From assembly GCA_017464525.1 (NCBI GenBank), contig JAFTZM010000005.1, positions 28,201 through 92,200 of the forward strand: 64,000 nt of DNA, written 5' to 3'. The translations under genes were made by a program, and so were the position numbers. Origin of the DNA: Clostridia bacterium. GTDB taxonomy: Bacteria > Bacillota > Clostridia > Oscillospirales > QAKW01. This document shows positions 17,024 to 24,130 of the stretch, piece after piece (positions within the stretch are counted from its first letter, which is position 1; every line of letters begins with the position of its first letter). The notes under the pieces are model-generated. The model did no database searches. It worked only from the letters and a program-made list of their open reading frames with translations, and was not told the DNA's origin.

Positions 17024-18009
17024 ATCAAAGAGGAAAATTTATCGGGGAAGGCAGAAGCCGTCAACTTGATTTTTCGGAGGTAAATACCTATGATGCGGCC
17101 ATCCGCCGCAATTTGGTGACTGTGGAAAAGTTGATGATTCCTCAGGTCACCCCGCATGATGAATACAAGGCTCCCGATTTTGATGAACTGATCCAAAGGA
17201 TTGTGGAGGCCCGTAAAAACGGGCGGCCTGTGATTTGGAGTATGGGCGCTCACGTGATCAAAAATCATCTTTCCCGTTATTTGATCCAATTGATCAAGGA
17301 GGGGATCATTACCCATCTTTCCTCCAATGGTGCCGGCAGTATCCATGATTTTGAACTGGCTTATTTGGGCGGAACCAGTGAGGATGTTCCCACCGCCATC
17401 GAGGATGGCTCTTTCGGTATGTGGGAACAGACCGGCGCCTGGATGAATGAGGCCCTCAATCAGGGCGCCCGGGACGGGCTGGGCTACGGAGAAGCGTTGG
17501 GGCGCTATATCGATGAGCACCCGGAAAAATTCCCTTATCGGGAGGATTGCGTGCTGTATCAGGCCTATAAGCACGATGTTCCGGCTACCTACCATATTGC
17601 CTTGGGTACGGATATCATCCACCAGCATCCCACCTGCGATATGGGTTCTATCGGGAAGTGCTCCGGAATCGATTTTAAAAAGATGTGTGCCTCTGTTTCC
17701 CAGCTGGACGGCGGTGTTTTTCTGAATTTTGGTTCTGCGGTGATCGGTGCAGAGGTGTTTTTGAAGGCGCTTTCTATTGCCCGCAATCTGGGGTATCCTA
17801 CCTTTAATATCACAACTGCCAATTTCGATCTGATCGATCTTGGAAATTACCGCTGCAAGATCGGTTATGAAGACCCCAACTATTATTACAGACCCAGAAA
17901 AAATATTGTGAACAGACCCACCAGCCAGGGCGGTAAGGGGTGGCACTTTAAGGGAGACCATCAGGTGACTATTCCTACCCTTTGCGATAAGATCATGGCA
18001 TTGAAATAA
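17020..18009 (+). CDS. Deoxyhypusine-synthase-like (DHS-like NAD/FAD-binding fold) protein
   Basis: 329 aa. The ATG at 17020 was chosen because GGAGG sits 7 nt upstream; the gene overlaps the ROK stop by 4 bp. Segments resemble the deoxyhypusine synthase fold: VIWSMGAHVIKNHLSRYL, LSSNGAGSIHDFELAY, TSEDVPTAIEDGSFGMW and HDVPATYHIALGTDIIHQHP. Bacteria lack eIF5A, and such bacterial homologues are uncharacterised, with homospermidine-type or other NAD-dependent chemistry proposed for relatives. The active-site Lys cannot be assigned by eye. The coupling to a sugar-type ROK regulator is unusual. Family assignment is moderately sure; function is unknown. Confidence 0.65.
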   Translation: MNQRGKFIGEGRSRQLDFSEVNTYDAAIRRNLVTVEKLMIPQVTPHDEYKAPDFDELIQRIVEARKNGRPVIWSMGAHVIKNHLSRYLIQLIKEGIITHLSSNGAGSIHDFELAYLGGTSEDVPTAIEDGSFGMWEQTGAWMNEALNQGARDGLGYGEALGRYIDEHPEKFPYREDCVLYQAYKHDVPATYHIALGTDIIHQHPTCDMGSIGKCSGIDFKKMCASVSQLDGGVFLNFGSAVIGAEVFLKALSIARNLGYPTFNITTANFDLIDLGNYRCKIGYEDPNYYYRPRKNIVNRPTSQGGKGWHFKGDHQVTIPTLCDKIMALK

Positions 18010-18010
18010 A

Positions 18011-18042
18011 AAAACGCACACTGCGATGCAGTGTGCGTTTTG
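18011..18042. terminator. Bidirectional terminator between DHS-like gene and DUF975 gene
   Basis: AAAACGCACACTGC and GCAGTGTGCGTTTT with a GAT loop: a perfect 14-bp stem with A/T runs on both sides, between convergent genes. Confidence 0.85.
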
Positions 18043-18048
18043 CTTTGA

Positions 18049-18657
18049 TTAAGCCTCAACGGTGGGAGCGGCTTCTTCCACAATGGTCTTGGGCTTGATC
18101 TCCTCATAGAAAGCGGCGACAGAAGCTTCCATATAAGGGACTACCCAGAAGGAAAGAATACCGAAAGTGAGGAGCACCAGGATCATCCAGCCGATAAAGC
18201 TGAATTCCAGGCAGAACAGGCGCCATTTATTGCCCTGCATGATCCGCATGGATTCTTTTCTGGCCTCAGACTGGGTCATTTCGGGATGCTCAGCCAGAAT
18301 GTAATAGCTCATGCTGTAGGAATAAGCCTTAACGATGCCGGGGATCACAAACAGCAAAGACCATAGAGCGATAAAAATGCTGTTTACCAGACCCAGCAGG
18401 AATGCGGGAACAAAGTTCTTGAACCCATCGAAAAGATGAACCAGCTCAAATTTTTCGCCCCGGATCACCTTGAGGGAAATGATGGCCCAGCCAACGGTCA
18501 AAGGACCTGCAATCAGCAGGGAAGTGACCTGACCAACACCGGGAATCGCGGAAACAACAGCGGTGAGCACTGTATAAACCAGTGCGATCACAGCTGCAGA
18601 GCCCCACTTGCCGCTCAAAGCAGTCCATGCTCTTTGCCTGAAATCTTTTGCTAGCAT
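18049..18657 (-). CDS. DUF975 family integral membrane protein
   Basis: 202 aa from ATG 18657, which has GGAGG 7 nt upstream; an in-frame ATG 24 nt earlier lacks that spacing. The N-terminal amphipathic start (AKDFRQRAWTALSGKWG) and four hydrophobic segments, with LFDGFKNF between the second and third and the conserved ARKESMRIMQGNKWRLF, are typical of DUF975, a Firmicutes membrane family without a known function. The C-terminus is acidic and hydrophilic (KPKTIVEEAAPTVEA). Confidence 0.85.
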   Translation of the reverse strand: MLAKDFRQRAWTALSGKWGSAAVIALVYTVLTAVVSAIPGVGQVTSLLIAGPLTVGWAIISLKVIRGEKFELVHLFDGFKNFVPAFLLGLVNSIFIALWSLLFVIPGIVKAYSYSMSYYILAEHPEMTQSEARKESMRIMQGNKWRLFCLEFSFIGWMILVLLTFGILSFWVVPYMEASVAAFYEEIKPKTIVEEAAPTVEA

Positions 18658-18691
18658 AACAATACCTCCTGTTTTATGCAAATAATTGCAT

Positions 18692-18731
18692 ATGTTAAAT
18701 ACATTTTAACATATCGCGTTTTCATTTTCAA
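18692..18731 (-). promoter_or_regulatory. DUF975 promoter with palindrome over the -10 box
   Basis: Minus-strand TTGAAA (18731-18726), 17 nt, TAAAAT (18708-18703). The -10 lies in an 8-bp inverted repeat, ATGTTAAA-n5-TTTAACAT (18692-18712), a plausible operator. Confidence 0.55.
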
Positions 18732-18918
18732 TACTTTTTCAAAAAATATATTGATTTTTGAAAATAACAATTTCTCATACATTTCAAAAAATTACGTATT
18801 ATAATATATTCATCGAAACAAATAAAGAGTAGAAACGGTAAAGTTTAGATGCATATTGTATCATAATTCTATTCATAGTTGGCGATTGCACAAGCATCTT
18901 TAAAAGTTAATTTAAGGG
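18732..18918. other. AT-rich gap, no gene seen
   Basis: About 190 bp of AT-rich sequence between the DUF975 promoter and the cysK promoter. I see no coding potential, T-box, S-box or other recognisable leader in it. Confidence 0.5.
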
Positions 18919-18979
18919 TTGACAAAAGAAAATATATGCGATACAATAAAGCCTATAAAACATATAGGCTTTATTGTAT
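18919..18979 (+). promoter_or_regulatory. cysK-remnant promoter with 17-bp palindrome
   Basis: TTGACA (18919-18924), 17 nt, TACAAT (18942-18947). The -10 and start site lie in a perfect 17-bp inverted repeat, ATACAATAAAGCCTATA (18941-18957) and its complement (18963-18979), with a 5-nt loop. Downstream, TTATAAAGTA occurs twice before the start codon. The symmetry suggests a repressor site, perhaps for the Rrf2 protein encoded nearby. Confidence 0.6.
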
Positions 18980-19065
18980 TTATTTGAAGTAAAGTTATAA
19001 AGTATTTTTGGATGTTATAAAGTAAAACCCATAAAATATAACGCAATAAAGGAGCGAAATTAATT

Positions 19066-19402
19066 ATGAAAACCTATGAAAAAATTACGGATTTAATTGG
19101 CGGAACACCGCTTTTGAAGCTGAGCAATTCATAAGATCCAGGGAATCGGCGCAGGTTTTGTCCCGGATACGTTGAATACCGGAATCTACGATGAGATTAT
19201 CACCGTAGAGAATGAAGATGCTTTTGAAACAGGCCGCACACTTGCAAGAAAAGAGGGTCTGCTTGTTGGTATCTCTTCCGGGGCAGCTGTTTTTGCGGCT
19301 ACGGAGCTTGCAAAGGGTCCTGAAAATAAAGGAAAGATCATTGTTGCTCTCCTGCCGGATACCGGAGAACGTTACCTGTCTACCCCAATGTTCACTGAAT
19401 AA
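19066..19402 (+). pseudogene. cysK: cysteine synthase A remnant with large internal deletion
   Basis: The first 22 codons read as the CysK N-terminus ([20 protein letters not shown]) and then hit TAA at 19132. Directly after, in another frame, the CysK C-terminus continues ([15 protein letters not shown], then [21 protein letters not shown] and SSGAA) to the natural end STPMFTE. Against the usual length of about 305 aa, some 190 central codons are gone, including the PLP lysine and the phosphate-binding loop. The ribosome site GGAG and a strong promoter are intact. The product cannot be an active O-acetylserine sulfhydrylase. An ATG within the remnant could allow a 76-aa C-terminal fragment, which is speculative. 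Confidence 0.85.
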
Positions 19403-19426
19403 AGGGAAAAAGCGAGTTTTATGATG

Positions 19427-19469
19427 AAAGCGGCTTGCCGAATGCTCGATGCATTTGGTAAGCCGCTTT
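19427..19469 (+). terminator. Hairpin after the cysK remnant
   Basis: AAAGCGGCTTGCCGAATGC pairs with GCATTTGGTAAGCCGCTTT (two wobble pairs) around a 5-nt loop. The following T content is low. It lies between the remnant (+) and the Rrf2 gene (-). Confidence 0.65.
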
Positions 19470-19478
19470 GATAGTTGC

Positions 19479-19916
19479 TTATATTACATAATCATTTGCA
19501 TATTTCTCTTTTTGCTGATCCAGGATATCCTGCAGAGTGATTCCGTCGAGATATTCGTTGATTACCCGATATAGGCCTTGCCATACGGGAAGAGTAACAC
19601 ATTCTCCGCTTCGTTCACACTCAATCGGCTCATGCTCTAAACAAGCGACCGGCGAAAGACTTCCTTCAGTCAGCCGGAGAATTTCTCCTACGGTATATTT
19701 GTCGGGGCTTTTAGCAAGCTGATAGCCGCCCTGAAAGCCGCGGTTGGTTTTTAGGATGTTTGATTTATTGAAAATTGGAACGATCTGTTCAAGATATTTT
19801 TTTGAAATATTTTGACGCTCTGCAATATCTTTCAAGGCAACAAAACCGTTATTTTGATGTTCAGCCAGATCAAGCAGCATACGCAGTGCATAACGCCCTT
19901 TTGTTGAAATTTTCAT
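19479..19916 (-). CDS. Rrf2 family transcriptional regulator (CymR/IscR type)
   Basis: 145 aa from ATG 19916, the standard Rrf2 start MKISTKGRYALRM; the longer reading frame upstream runs into tmRNA and is not used. The winged helix contains VALKDIAERQNISKKYLEQI and the wing LKTNRGFQGGYQLAK. Three cysteines in VACLEHEPIECERSGEC (spacing x7 and x5) resemble the Fe-S ligand loop of IscR-like members, whereas CymR lacks it. In Bacillus, CymR works with CysK, so the neighbouring broken cysK is of interest. Targets are probably cysteine or Fe-S genes. Confidence 0.88.
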   Translation of the reverse strand: MKISTKGRYALRMLLDLAEHQNNGFVALKDIAERQNISKKYLEQIVPIFNKSNILKTNRGFQGGYQLAKSPDKYTVGEILRLTEGSLSPVACLEHEPIECERSGECVTLPVWQGLYRVINEYLDGITLQDILDQQKEKYANDYVI

Positions 19917-19960
19917 ACCGAATCTCCTTGCTGAATTGTTGAACCTATAATAACATATTC

Positions 19961-19994
19961 GGCGAACCCATCTCCCAAGGGAAATAGGTTCGCC
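19961..19994. terminator. Hairpin between tmRNA and the Rrf2 gene
   Basis: GGCGAACC and GGTTCGCC flank an inner TCCC/GGGA pairing. Neither strand has a good T-run after it, so it may be the tmRNA 3' stem or a weak terminator. Confidence 0.4.
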
Positions 19995-20005
19995 TTTGAC
20001 TTGTT

Positions 20006-20356
20006 TGGTGGAGCCGAGGGGAGTCGAACCCCTGTCCGAAAACCCATTCATGCAACTTTCTACGCGTGTAGTTTATCTATTAGAATTCCCGCATCTGCCC
20101 GCCGACAAACAGGCTGACAGAATTGGTAGCTTCATGATACATTTTCGGGGCAAAGCTTAGCCGAAAACGTTCACCACTAAAGATGACACCCCAAATGCGC
20201 CCGTGGTCCCTCGCACCGGGATGACGCGCCTTAATTAGGCAGCGTAAGCTAATTTATTATTGTTAGCGTTTATTTTTAGTTACACATTTTTAGGTGGTTG
20301 TGCGCCACCACGCGCTTATCACACTTCAAGATCCCCGTCGAAACCTTTACGACCCC
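20006..20356 (-). ncRNA. ssrA: tmRNA (SsrA)
   Basis: The 5' end GGGGTCGTAAAGGTTTCGACGG and 3' end CCCCTCGGCTCCACCA form the alanine-tRNA-like domain. About 351 nt, one piece, with CCA encoded. The tag frame reads GCT AAC AAT AAT AAA TTA GCT TAC GCT GCC TAA, giving ANNNKLAYAA followed by stop, with the usual two terminal alanines. It rescues stalled ribosomes together with SmpB, encoded 1.4 kb upstream on the same strand. An extended -10 (TGTTATACT) precedes the 5' end. Confidence 0.95.
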
Positions 20357-20416
20357 ATAAGATCCTATATAGTATAACATATATTATGTTAAAAATATAG
20401 GATTTTTTTGAAAAAA

Positions 20417-21283
20417 TTATTTTTCCTGATTGAAAACGCTTTCTTTCAGGAACAAAATGCTATCAGAAACCCATTGACGGGGACGCTTTTCCATCATGGT
20501 TTCTACATATTTTCCATCCTTGAATCTGGAGGTTCGCTCATCAGAAAGGGAAAGACCGTGTACACCGGTGGGGTAGACGTGCAGTTCAAAAAGTACCTTT
20601 TTTTCGGCCAGAGCCTGCGCAAGGAAAAGAGAATTGTTTACCGGAACGGCACCATCGGTGCCGGTGTGCCAGATAAAGGAAGGCGGGTAGCTTTCCGTAA
20701 CCTGCTTTTCGATGGAAACCAGATCCAATTGCTCTTGAGTGGCATCTTCGCCGACCAGTTTGTTGAAGGATCCCCGATGTGCCCAGATTCCGCTTGTAAT
20801 AACAGGGTAGCAGAGCACAGCGGCATTGGGCTTGCAAAGTTCACAGTTGCCGAAGACTTCTTTGGCAAAATCTGCATTCCAAAATGCGCCTGCAGAAGCG
20901 GCAAGATGGCCACCGGCAGAAAAACCGGAAATGGCAATCTTATCGGGATCGATATCCCAGGCAGCTGCATTCTCACGCACGGTTTTGATGGCGGTCAAAG
21001 CCTCTAAAACACAGCGAGGAAAAGCCGCATCTTCATCTACAGAGTAATGCACTACAAAGGCGGCCATATCTGCCGCAACATATTGCAGGGCAATGGGCTC
21101 TGCTTCCCGGGCGGAACGCATTTTATAGCCGCCACCGGGGCAGACGATCATGGCCGGACGCTTGCGATCGGCAGAGAACTCTTCGAAATTAGAGGGCAGA
21201 TAGCAGGTCATAGTGGCCCGATGCCCGCCGCCTAATTCGTATTTATCGTAATCCAATGCTAAATTAATATCGAAACATTTCAT
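20417..21283 (-). CDS. Alpha/beta hydrolase, esterase/acetyl-xylan-esterase-like
   Basis: 288 aa. The oxyanion-hole motif CPGGGY (about 50), the nucleophile elbow GFSAGGH (Ser near 120), an acid residue in HTGTDGAVPV and a histidine in GVHGLSL form the hydrolase triad of the BD-FAE/Axe-like esterases. There is no signal peptide, so it acts in the cytosol, probably deacetylating imported sugars or oligosaccharides. It lies between smpB and ssrA, all on the minus strand, and its start is 10 nt from the smpB stop, so it may be transcribed with smpB. Confidence 0.82.
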   Translation of the reverse strand: MKCFDINLALDYDKYELGGGHRATMTCYLPSNFEEFSADRKRPAMIVCPGGGYKMRSAREAEPIALQYVAADMAAFVVHYSVDEDAAFPRCVLEALTAIKTVRENAAAWDIDPDKIAISGFSAGGHLAASAGAFWNADFAKEVFGNCELCKPNAAVLCYPVITSGIWAHRGSFNKLVGEDATQEQLDLVSIEKQVTESYPPSFIWHTGTDGAVPVNNSLFLAQALAEKKVLFELHVYPTGVHGLSLSDERTSRFKDGKYVETMMEKRPRQWVSDSILFLKESVFNQEK

Positions 21284-21293
21284 TTTTTACCTC

Positions 21294-21758
21294 CTATTGA
21301 TTCCGTGCTTTTAAACGGATCTCCATCTCTCTGTTAGCCTCTTTTTTGGCAATAGTCTCTCGCTTATCATAGTTCTTTTTGCCGCGGCAAAGCCCCAGTT
21401 CCATTTTAACCTTTGATCCGCTGAAGTAAAGGGATAAAGGGATCAGGGTAAGGCCATCCTGCTTCGTTTTGCCGAAAAGGGTCATGATCTCCCGTTTGTG
21501 CAACAGTAGTTTTTTTAACCGCAGGGGATCCCGGTTAAAAATATTGCCTTTTTCATAGGGGGAGATATGCATCCCTCGCACAAACAATTCGCCGTCCTTG
21601 AATTCGCAATAGCTATCCTTAAGATTAACACTGCCCTGGCGAATGGATTTGATCTCTGTTCCGAAAAGAACGATGCCTGCTTCGTAGGTGGAAAGAACAA
21701 AATAATCGAAGGTCGCTTTTTTGTTTTTAGTGATATATTTTTTTTCGTCTTGCTTCAT
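21294..21758 (-). CDS. smpB: SsrA-binding protein SmpB
   Basis: 154 aa from ATG 21758, with AAGGAGG 6 nt upstream. The family landmarks are NKKATFDYFVLSTYEAGIVL, GTEIKSIRQGSVNLKDSY, EKGNIFNRDPLRLKKLLLHK, LSLYFSGSKVKMELGLCRGKK and the C-terminal basic tail that enters the ribosomal mRNA channel. It binds the tRNA-like domain of tmRNA for trans-translation. Proximity to ssrA is typical for Firmicutes. Confidence 0.96.
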   Translation of the reverse strand: MKQDEKKYITKNKKATFDYFVLSTYEAGIVLFGTEIKSIRQGSVNLKDSYCEFKDGELFVRGMHISPYEKGNIFNRDPLRLKKLLLHKREIMTLFGKTKQDGLTLIPLSLYFSGSKVKMELGLCRGKKNYDKRETIAKKEANREMEIRLKARNQ

Positions 21759-21829
21759 TGCTAACCTCCTTATATGCAAATATCATAACACATTCCGGAA
21801 AAAAGTAAAGGATTTTGTGAAACTTTTGT

Positions 21830-21858
21830 TTGCCAAATTTCGCAAAATGCTGTATAAT
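21830..21858 (+). promoter_or_regulatory. carD promoter
   Basis: TTGCCA (21830-21835), 17 nt, TATAAT (21853-21858), about 50 nt before the carD start. Confidence 0.65.
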
Positions 21859-21909
21859 ATCGATGTAGGATACCATTTGTTTTGCATTAGTAGGAAGGTA
21901 AGGTAAAAT

Positions 21910-22392
21910 ATGTTTAATGTCGGAGATCGGGTTGTATACCCTATGCACGGCGCCGGATTTATTGAGGGCACCGTCAAACAAACGATCGGCGGCCAGCAAA
22001 AGGAATATTATGATATCCGTATCCATGGCGGCAATATTCGCTTGAAATTGCCGGTAGACGGGCCTGTTCGGCTGCGGAATGTAATGGATCGTGATCAAGC
22101 GCAGCACGTTCTGGAATATTTTCGTGCGCTGGAGATCGATATGAGTGCCCCCTGGGGGAAACGCTATAAAGAGAATATGGAACGTTTGAAGGTTGGAACA
22201 CCGGAAGATGTAGCAGGTGTCGTGAAGGCCCTGATGCTGCGGGATAAAAATCCCGGTCTTTCCACCGGCGATCGCCAGGTAATGGTGACCGCTAAAAACA
22301 TTCTTTGCTCTGAACTTTCTTTGGCGTTGGATCTCGAAGTGAAGGAAGTGCAGAATAAGCTGCAGGATGCAGTAAACGAAATGATAGGCTGA
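21910..22392 (+). CDS. CarD/CdnL family RNA polymerase-binding regulator
   Basis: 160 aa. The N-terminal RNA polymerase-interacting domain (FNVGDRVVYPMHGAGFIEG, residues 2-20) is the Tudor-like fold shared with Mfd. The helical C-terminal domain (GKRYKENMERLKVGTPEDVAGVVKALMLRDKN) follows as in CarD. Such proteins bind the beta subunit and stabilise open complexes at rRNA and other promoters. It heads the run carD-ispD-ispF-exonuclease, separated from ispD by a hairpin. Confidence 0.92.
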   Translation: MFNVGDRVVYPMHGAGFIEGTVKQTIGGQQKEYYDIRIHGGNIRLKLPVDGPVRLRNVMDRDQAQHVLEYFRALEIDMSAPWGKRYKENMERLKVGTPEDVAGVVKALMLRDKNPGLSTGDRQVMVTAKNILCSELSLALDLEVKEVQNKLQDAVNEMIG

Positions 22393-22416
22393 AACACGGT
22401 TTTCAGCCTATTTTTA
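22384..22416 (+). terminator. Terminator between carD and ispD
   Basis: ATAGGCTGAAA and TTTCAGCCTAT around CACGGT, then TTTTAT. It overlaps the carD stop. As ispD starts only 17 nt later with no evident separate promoter, it may be a partial terminator. Confidence 0.6.
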
Positions 22417-22432
22417 TAGGAGGAATTTCTAT

Positions 22433-23146
22433 ATGACTGAATACAAAACAGCGGCAGTTTTGGCTTGCGCTGGTTCTGGAAACAGAATGAAAGGGAGTTG
22501 TGCAGATAAGCTACTCTATGATGAGGGAGGAACGCCTGTGGCAGCGTATGCTCTGATGGCCTATGATAAAACCGAAGGAATTGATCTTTTGGTTATAGTG
22601 ACGCAGAGAGACTTGGTTCCGGTATATCAGTCTTTTAAAGAAAAATATGAGATCCAAAAGAATGTTATTGTTACAGTGGGCGGTGCCTCTCGTATGGAGT
22701 CTGTCTTGAACGGTGTTCGGGCTGTTCCGGAAGAGTACACTTTTGTTGCTATCGGCGACGGCGCACGTCCGCTGATCCATCCAAAAGAAATTCGGGCAAC
22801 CTTGGAAAGCGCTTGGAAAAATGGGGCAGCAGCCCTTGGCGTCCACTTGACGGATACTGTGAAGGAAGTGGATGGGGATCAAATCGTCAAAACGATCCCC
22901 CGGGAGGCTTTGGTTGGGATCCAGACCCCTCAGGTGTTTCAGAGAGTTGAATATCTGGATTTGGCCGCACGAGCTGCAGAAACAGGTGAAAACTTTACAG
23001 ATGATGCCTCGATCTATGAATATTACGGAAAAAAGGTTGCTTTTGTGGAAGGCAGCCGATATAATATGAAAATAACACTACCGGAGGATCTGGTGATCTT
23101 CCGGGCGATGCTGGAGGTGCAAAATGAGGATCGGACACGGTTATGA
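22433..23146 (+). CDS. ispD: 2-C-methyl-D-erythritol 4-phosphate cytidylyltransferase
   Basis: 237 aa. It transfers CMP from CTP to MEP, the third step of the non-mevalonate isoprenoid pathway. Seen: the nucleotide-binding loop [14 protein letters not shown] (with Cys where most have Ala), the [16 protein letters not shown] segment, the catalytic IGDGARPLI where most enzymes have [14 protein letters not shown] and FTDDASIYE. The HDAARP-to-GDGARP change is unusual but keeps the Arg. Overlaps ispF by 23 bp. Confidence 0.9.
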   Translation: MTEYKTAAVLACAGSGNRMKGSCADKLLYDEGGTPVAAYALMAYDKTEGIDLLVIVTQRDLVPVYQSFKEKYEIQKNVIVTVGGASRMESVLNGVRAVPEEYTFVAIGDGARPLIHPKEIRATLESAWKNGAAALGVHLTDTVKEVDGDQIVKTIPREALVGIQTPQVFQRVEYLDLAARAAETGENFTDDASIYEYYGKKVAFVEGSRYNMKITLPEDLVIFRAMLEVQNEDRTRL

Positions 23147-23600
23147 TGTTCACCGTCTGGTGGAGGAGCGTGCTTTGATTTTAGGCGGAGTGACCATTCC
23201 CTTTGAAAAAGGATTACTCGGTCATTCGGATGCGGATGTATTGACCCACGCATTAATGGACGCCATGTTGGGGGCTGCAGGTCTGGGCGATATCGGAAAG
23301 CATTTCCCTGATTCCGATCCTCAGTATAAAGGGATCAGCAGTCTGGAACTTTTGCGTCATGTGTGCAAGCTTCTGAAGGAAAAAGGCTATACCTTGCATA
23401 ATGCGGATGTTACGTTGATCGCTCAGCGCCCGAAGGTGGGCCCCTTTGTCCCTGAGATGCGGACCAATCTGGCAGAGGTTATCGGTTGCCCGGCTGATCG
23501 CTTGAATATCAAGGCAACTACCGAGGAAAAACTCGGCTTTACAGGAGAGGGTGCCGGTATGGCCTGCCATGCTGTCTGCCTGCTGGAGGAACATGGTTAA
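23124..23600 (+). CDS. ispF: 2-C-methyl-D-erythritol 2,4-cyclodiphosphate synthase
   Basis: 158 aa, the usual size. It cyclises CDP-ME 2-phosphate with loss of CMP. Zinc ligands are visible in GHGYDVHRL (Asp8, His10) and His42 in [26 protein letters not shown] and [20 protein letters not shown] are signature stretches. The start overlaps ispD by 23 bp and the end overlaps the exonuclease gene by 8 bp, so translation is coupled. Confidence 0.96.
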   Translation: MRIGHGYDVHRLVEERALILGGVTIPFEKGLLGHSDADVLTHALMDAMLGAAGLGDIGKHFPDSDPQYKGISSLELLRHVCKLLKEKGYTLHNADVTLIAQRPKVGPFVPEMRTNLAEVIGCPADRLNIKATTEEKLGFTGEGAGMACHAVCLLEEHG

Positions 23601-24129
23601 AAAGAAAACTGCAGATTTTAACTCCTTTGTCTGCTTCGATTTTGAAACCACCGGCCTGGATCGAGCGTCTAAGGTGATTGAGATCGGCGCTGTAAAGGTT
23701 AAAGACGGATATATGGTGGCACGCTACTCCTCCTTGGTAGATCCGGGGGTAGAAATTGAACCGATGATCACGAAGATCACCGGTATCACCAATGAAATGG
23801 TGGAAGGAAGGCCTACTATTGATCAATTGATGCCTTCCTTTTATGAGTTTACAGAAGGATTGACTTTGGTTGCTCATAACGCATCCTTTGATTGCCGTTT
23901 TTTGGAGCGTGATTCTCTTGCGGCGGGCTATCATTTTGATCACGATGTGTTTGATACCCTGAGTTTTGCCCGAAAGGTCATGCCCGGACTGCCATCTTAT
24001 AAGTTGACCGTTTTAACGGAATTACTCGGTATTCAGCAAAACGAGGCCCATCGGGCCTGGTGCGATGCCGAAGCTACTGCACGTTTGTATATGTATTTAA
24101 AAATGAAAGCTGCAAAAGGAGATTTATGA
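23593..24129 (+). CDS. DEDDh 3'-5' exonuclease (DnaQ/Pol III epsilon-like)
   Basis: 178 aa from ATG 23593, which overlaps the ispF end; GGAGG is 3 nt upstream. ExoI motif FDFETTGL (Asp and Glu), Exo[14 protein letters not shown], and Exo[13 protein letters not shown] with the catalytic His and Asp are all intact. A free-standing exonuclease of this kind may proofread, trim RNA or act in repair. It is too short to hold a polymerase-binding tail. The next gene starts 1 nt after its stop. Confidence 0.9.
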   Translation: MVKKKTADFNSFVCFDFETTGLDRASKVIEIGAVKVKDGYMVARYSSLVDPGVEIEPMITKITGITNEMVEGRPTIDQLMPSFYEFTEGLTLVAHNASFDCRFLERDSLAAGYHFDHDVFDTLSFARKVMPGLPSYKLTVLTELLGIQQNEAHRAWCDAEATARLYMYLKMKAAKGDL

Positions 24130-24130
24130 A

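Noticed and set aside
16891..18021. 376-codon open frame on the minus strand
   Set aside because: Opposite the DHS-like gene, which is coupled to the ROK gene; no ribosome site or motif on the minus frame.
19917..20051. N-terminal extension of the Rrf2 protein
   Set aside because: It would translate the tmRNA 3' end; the standard Rrf2 start is at 19916.
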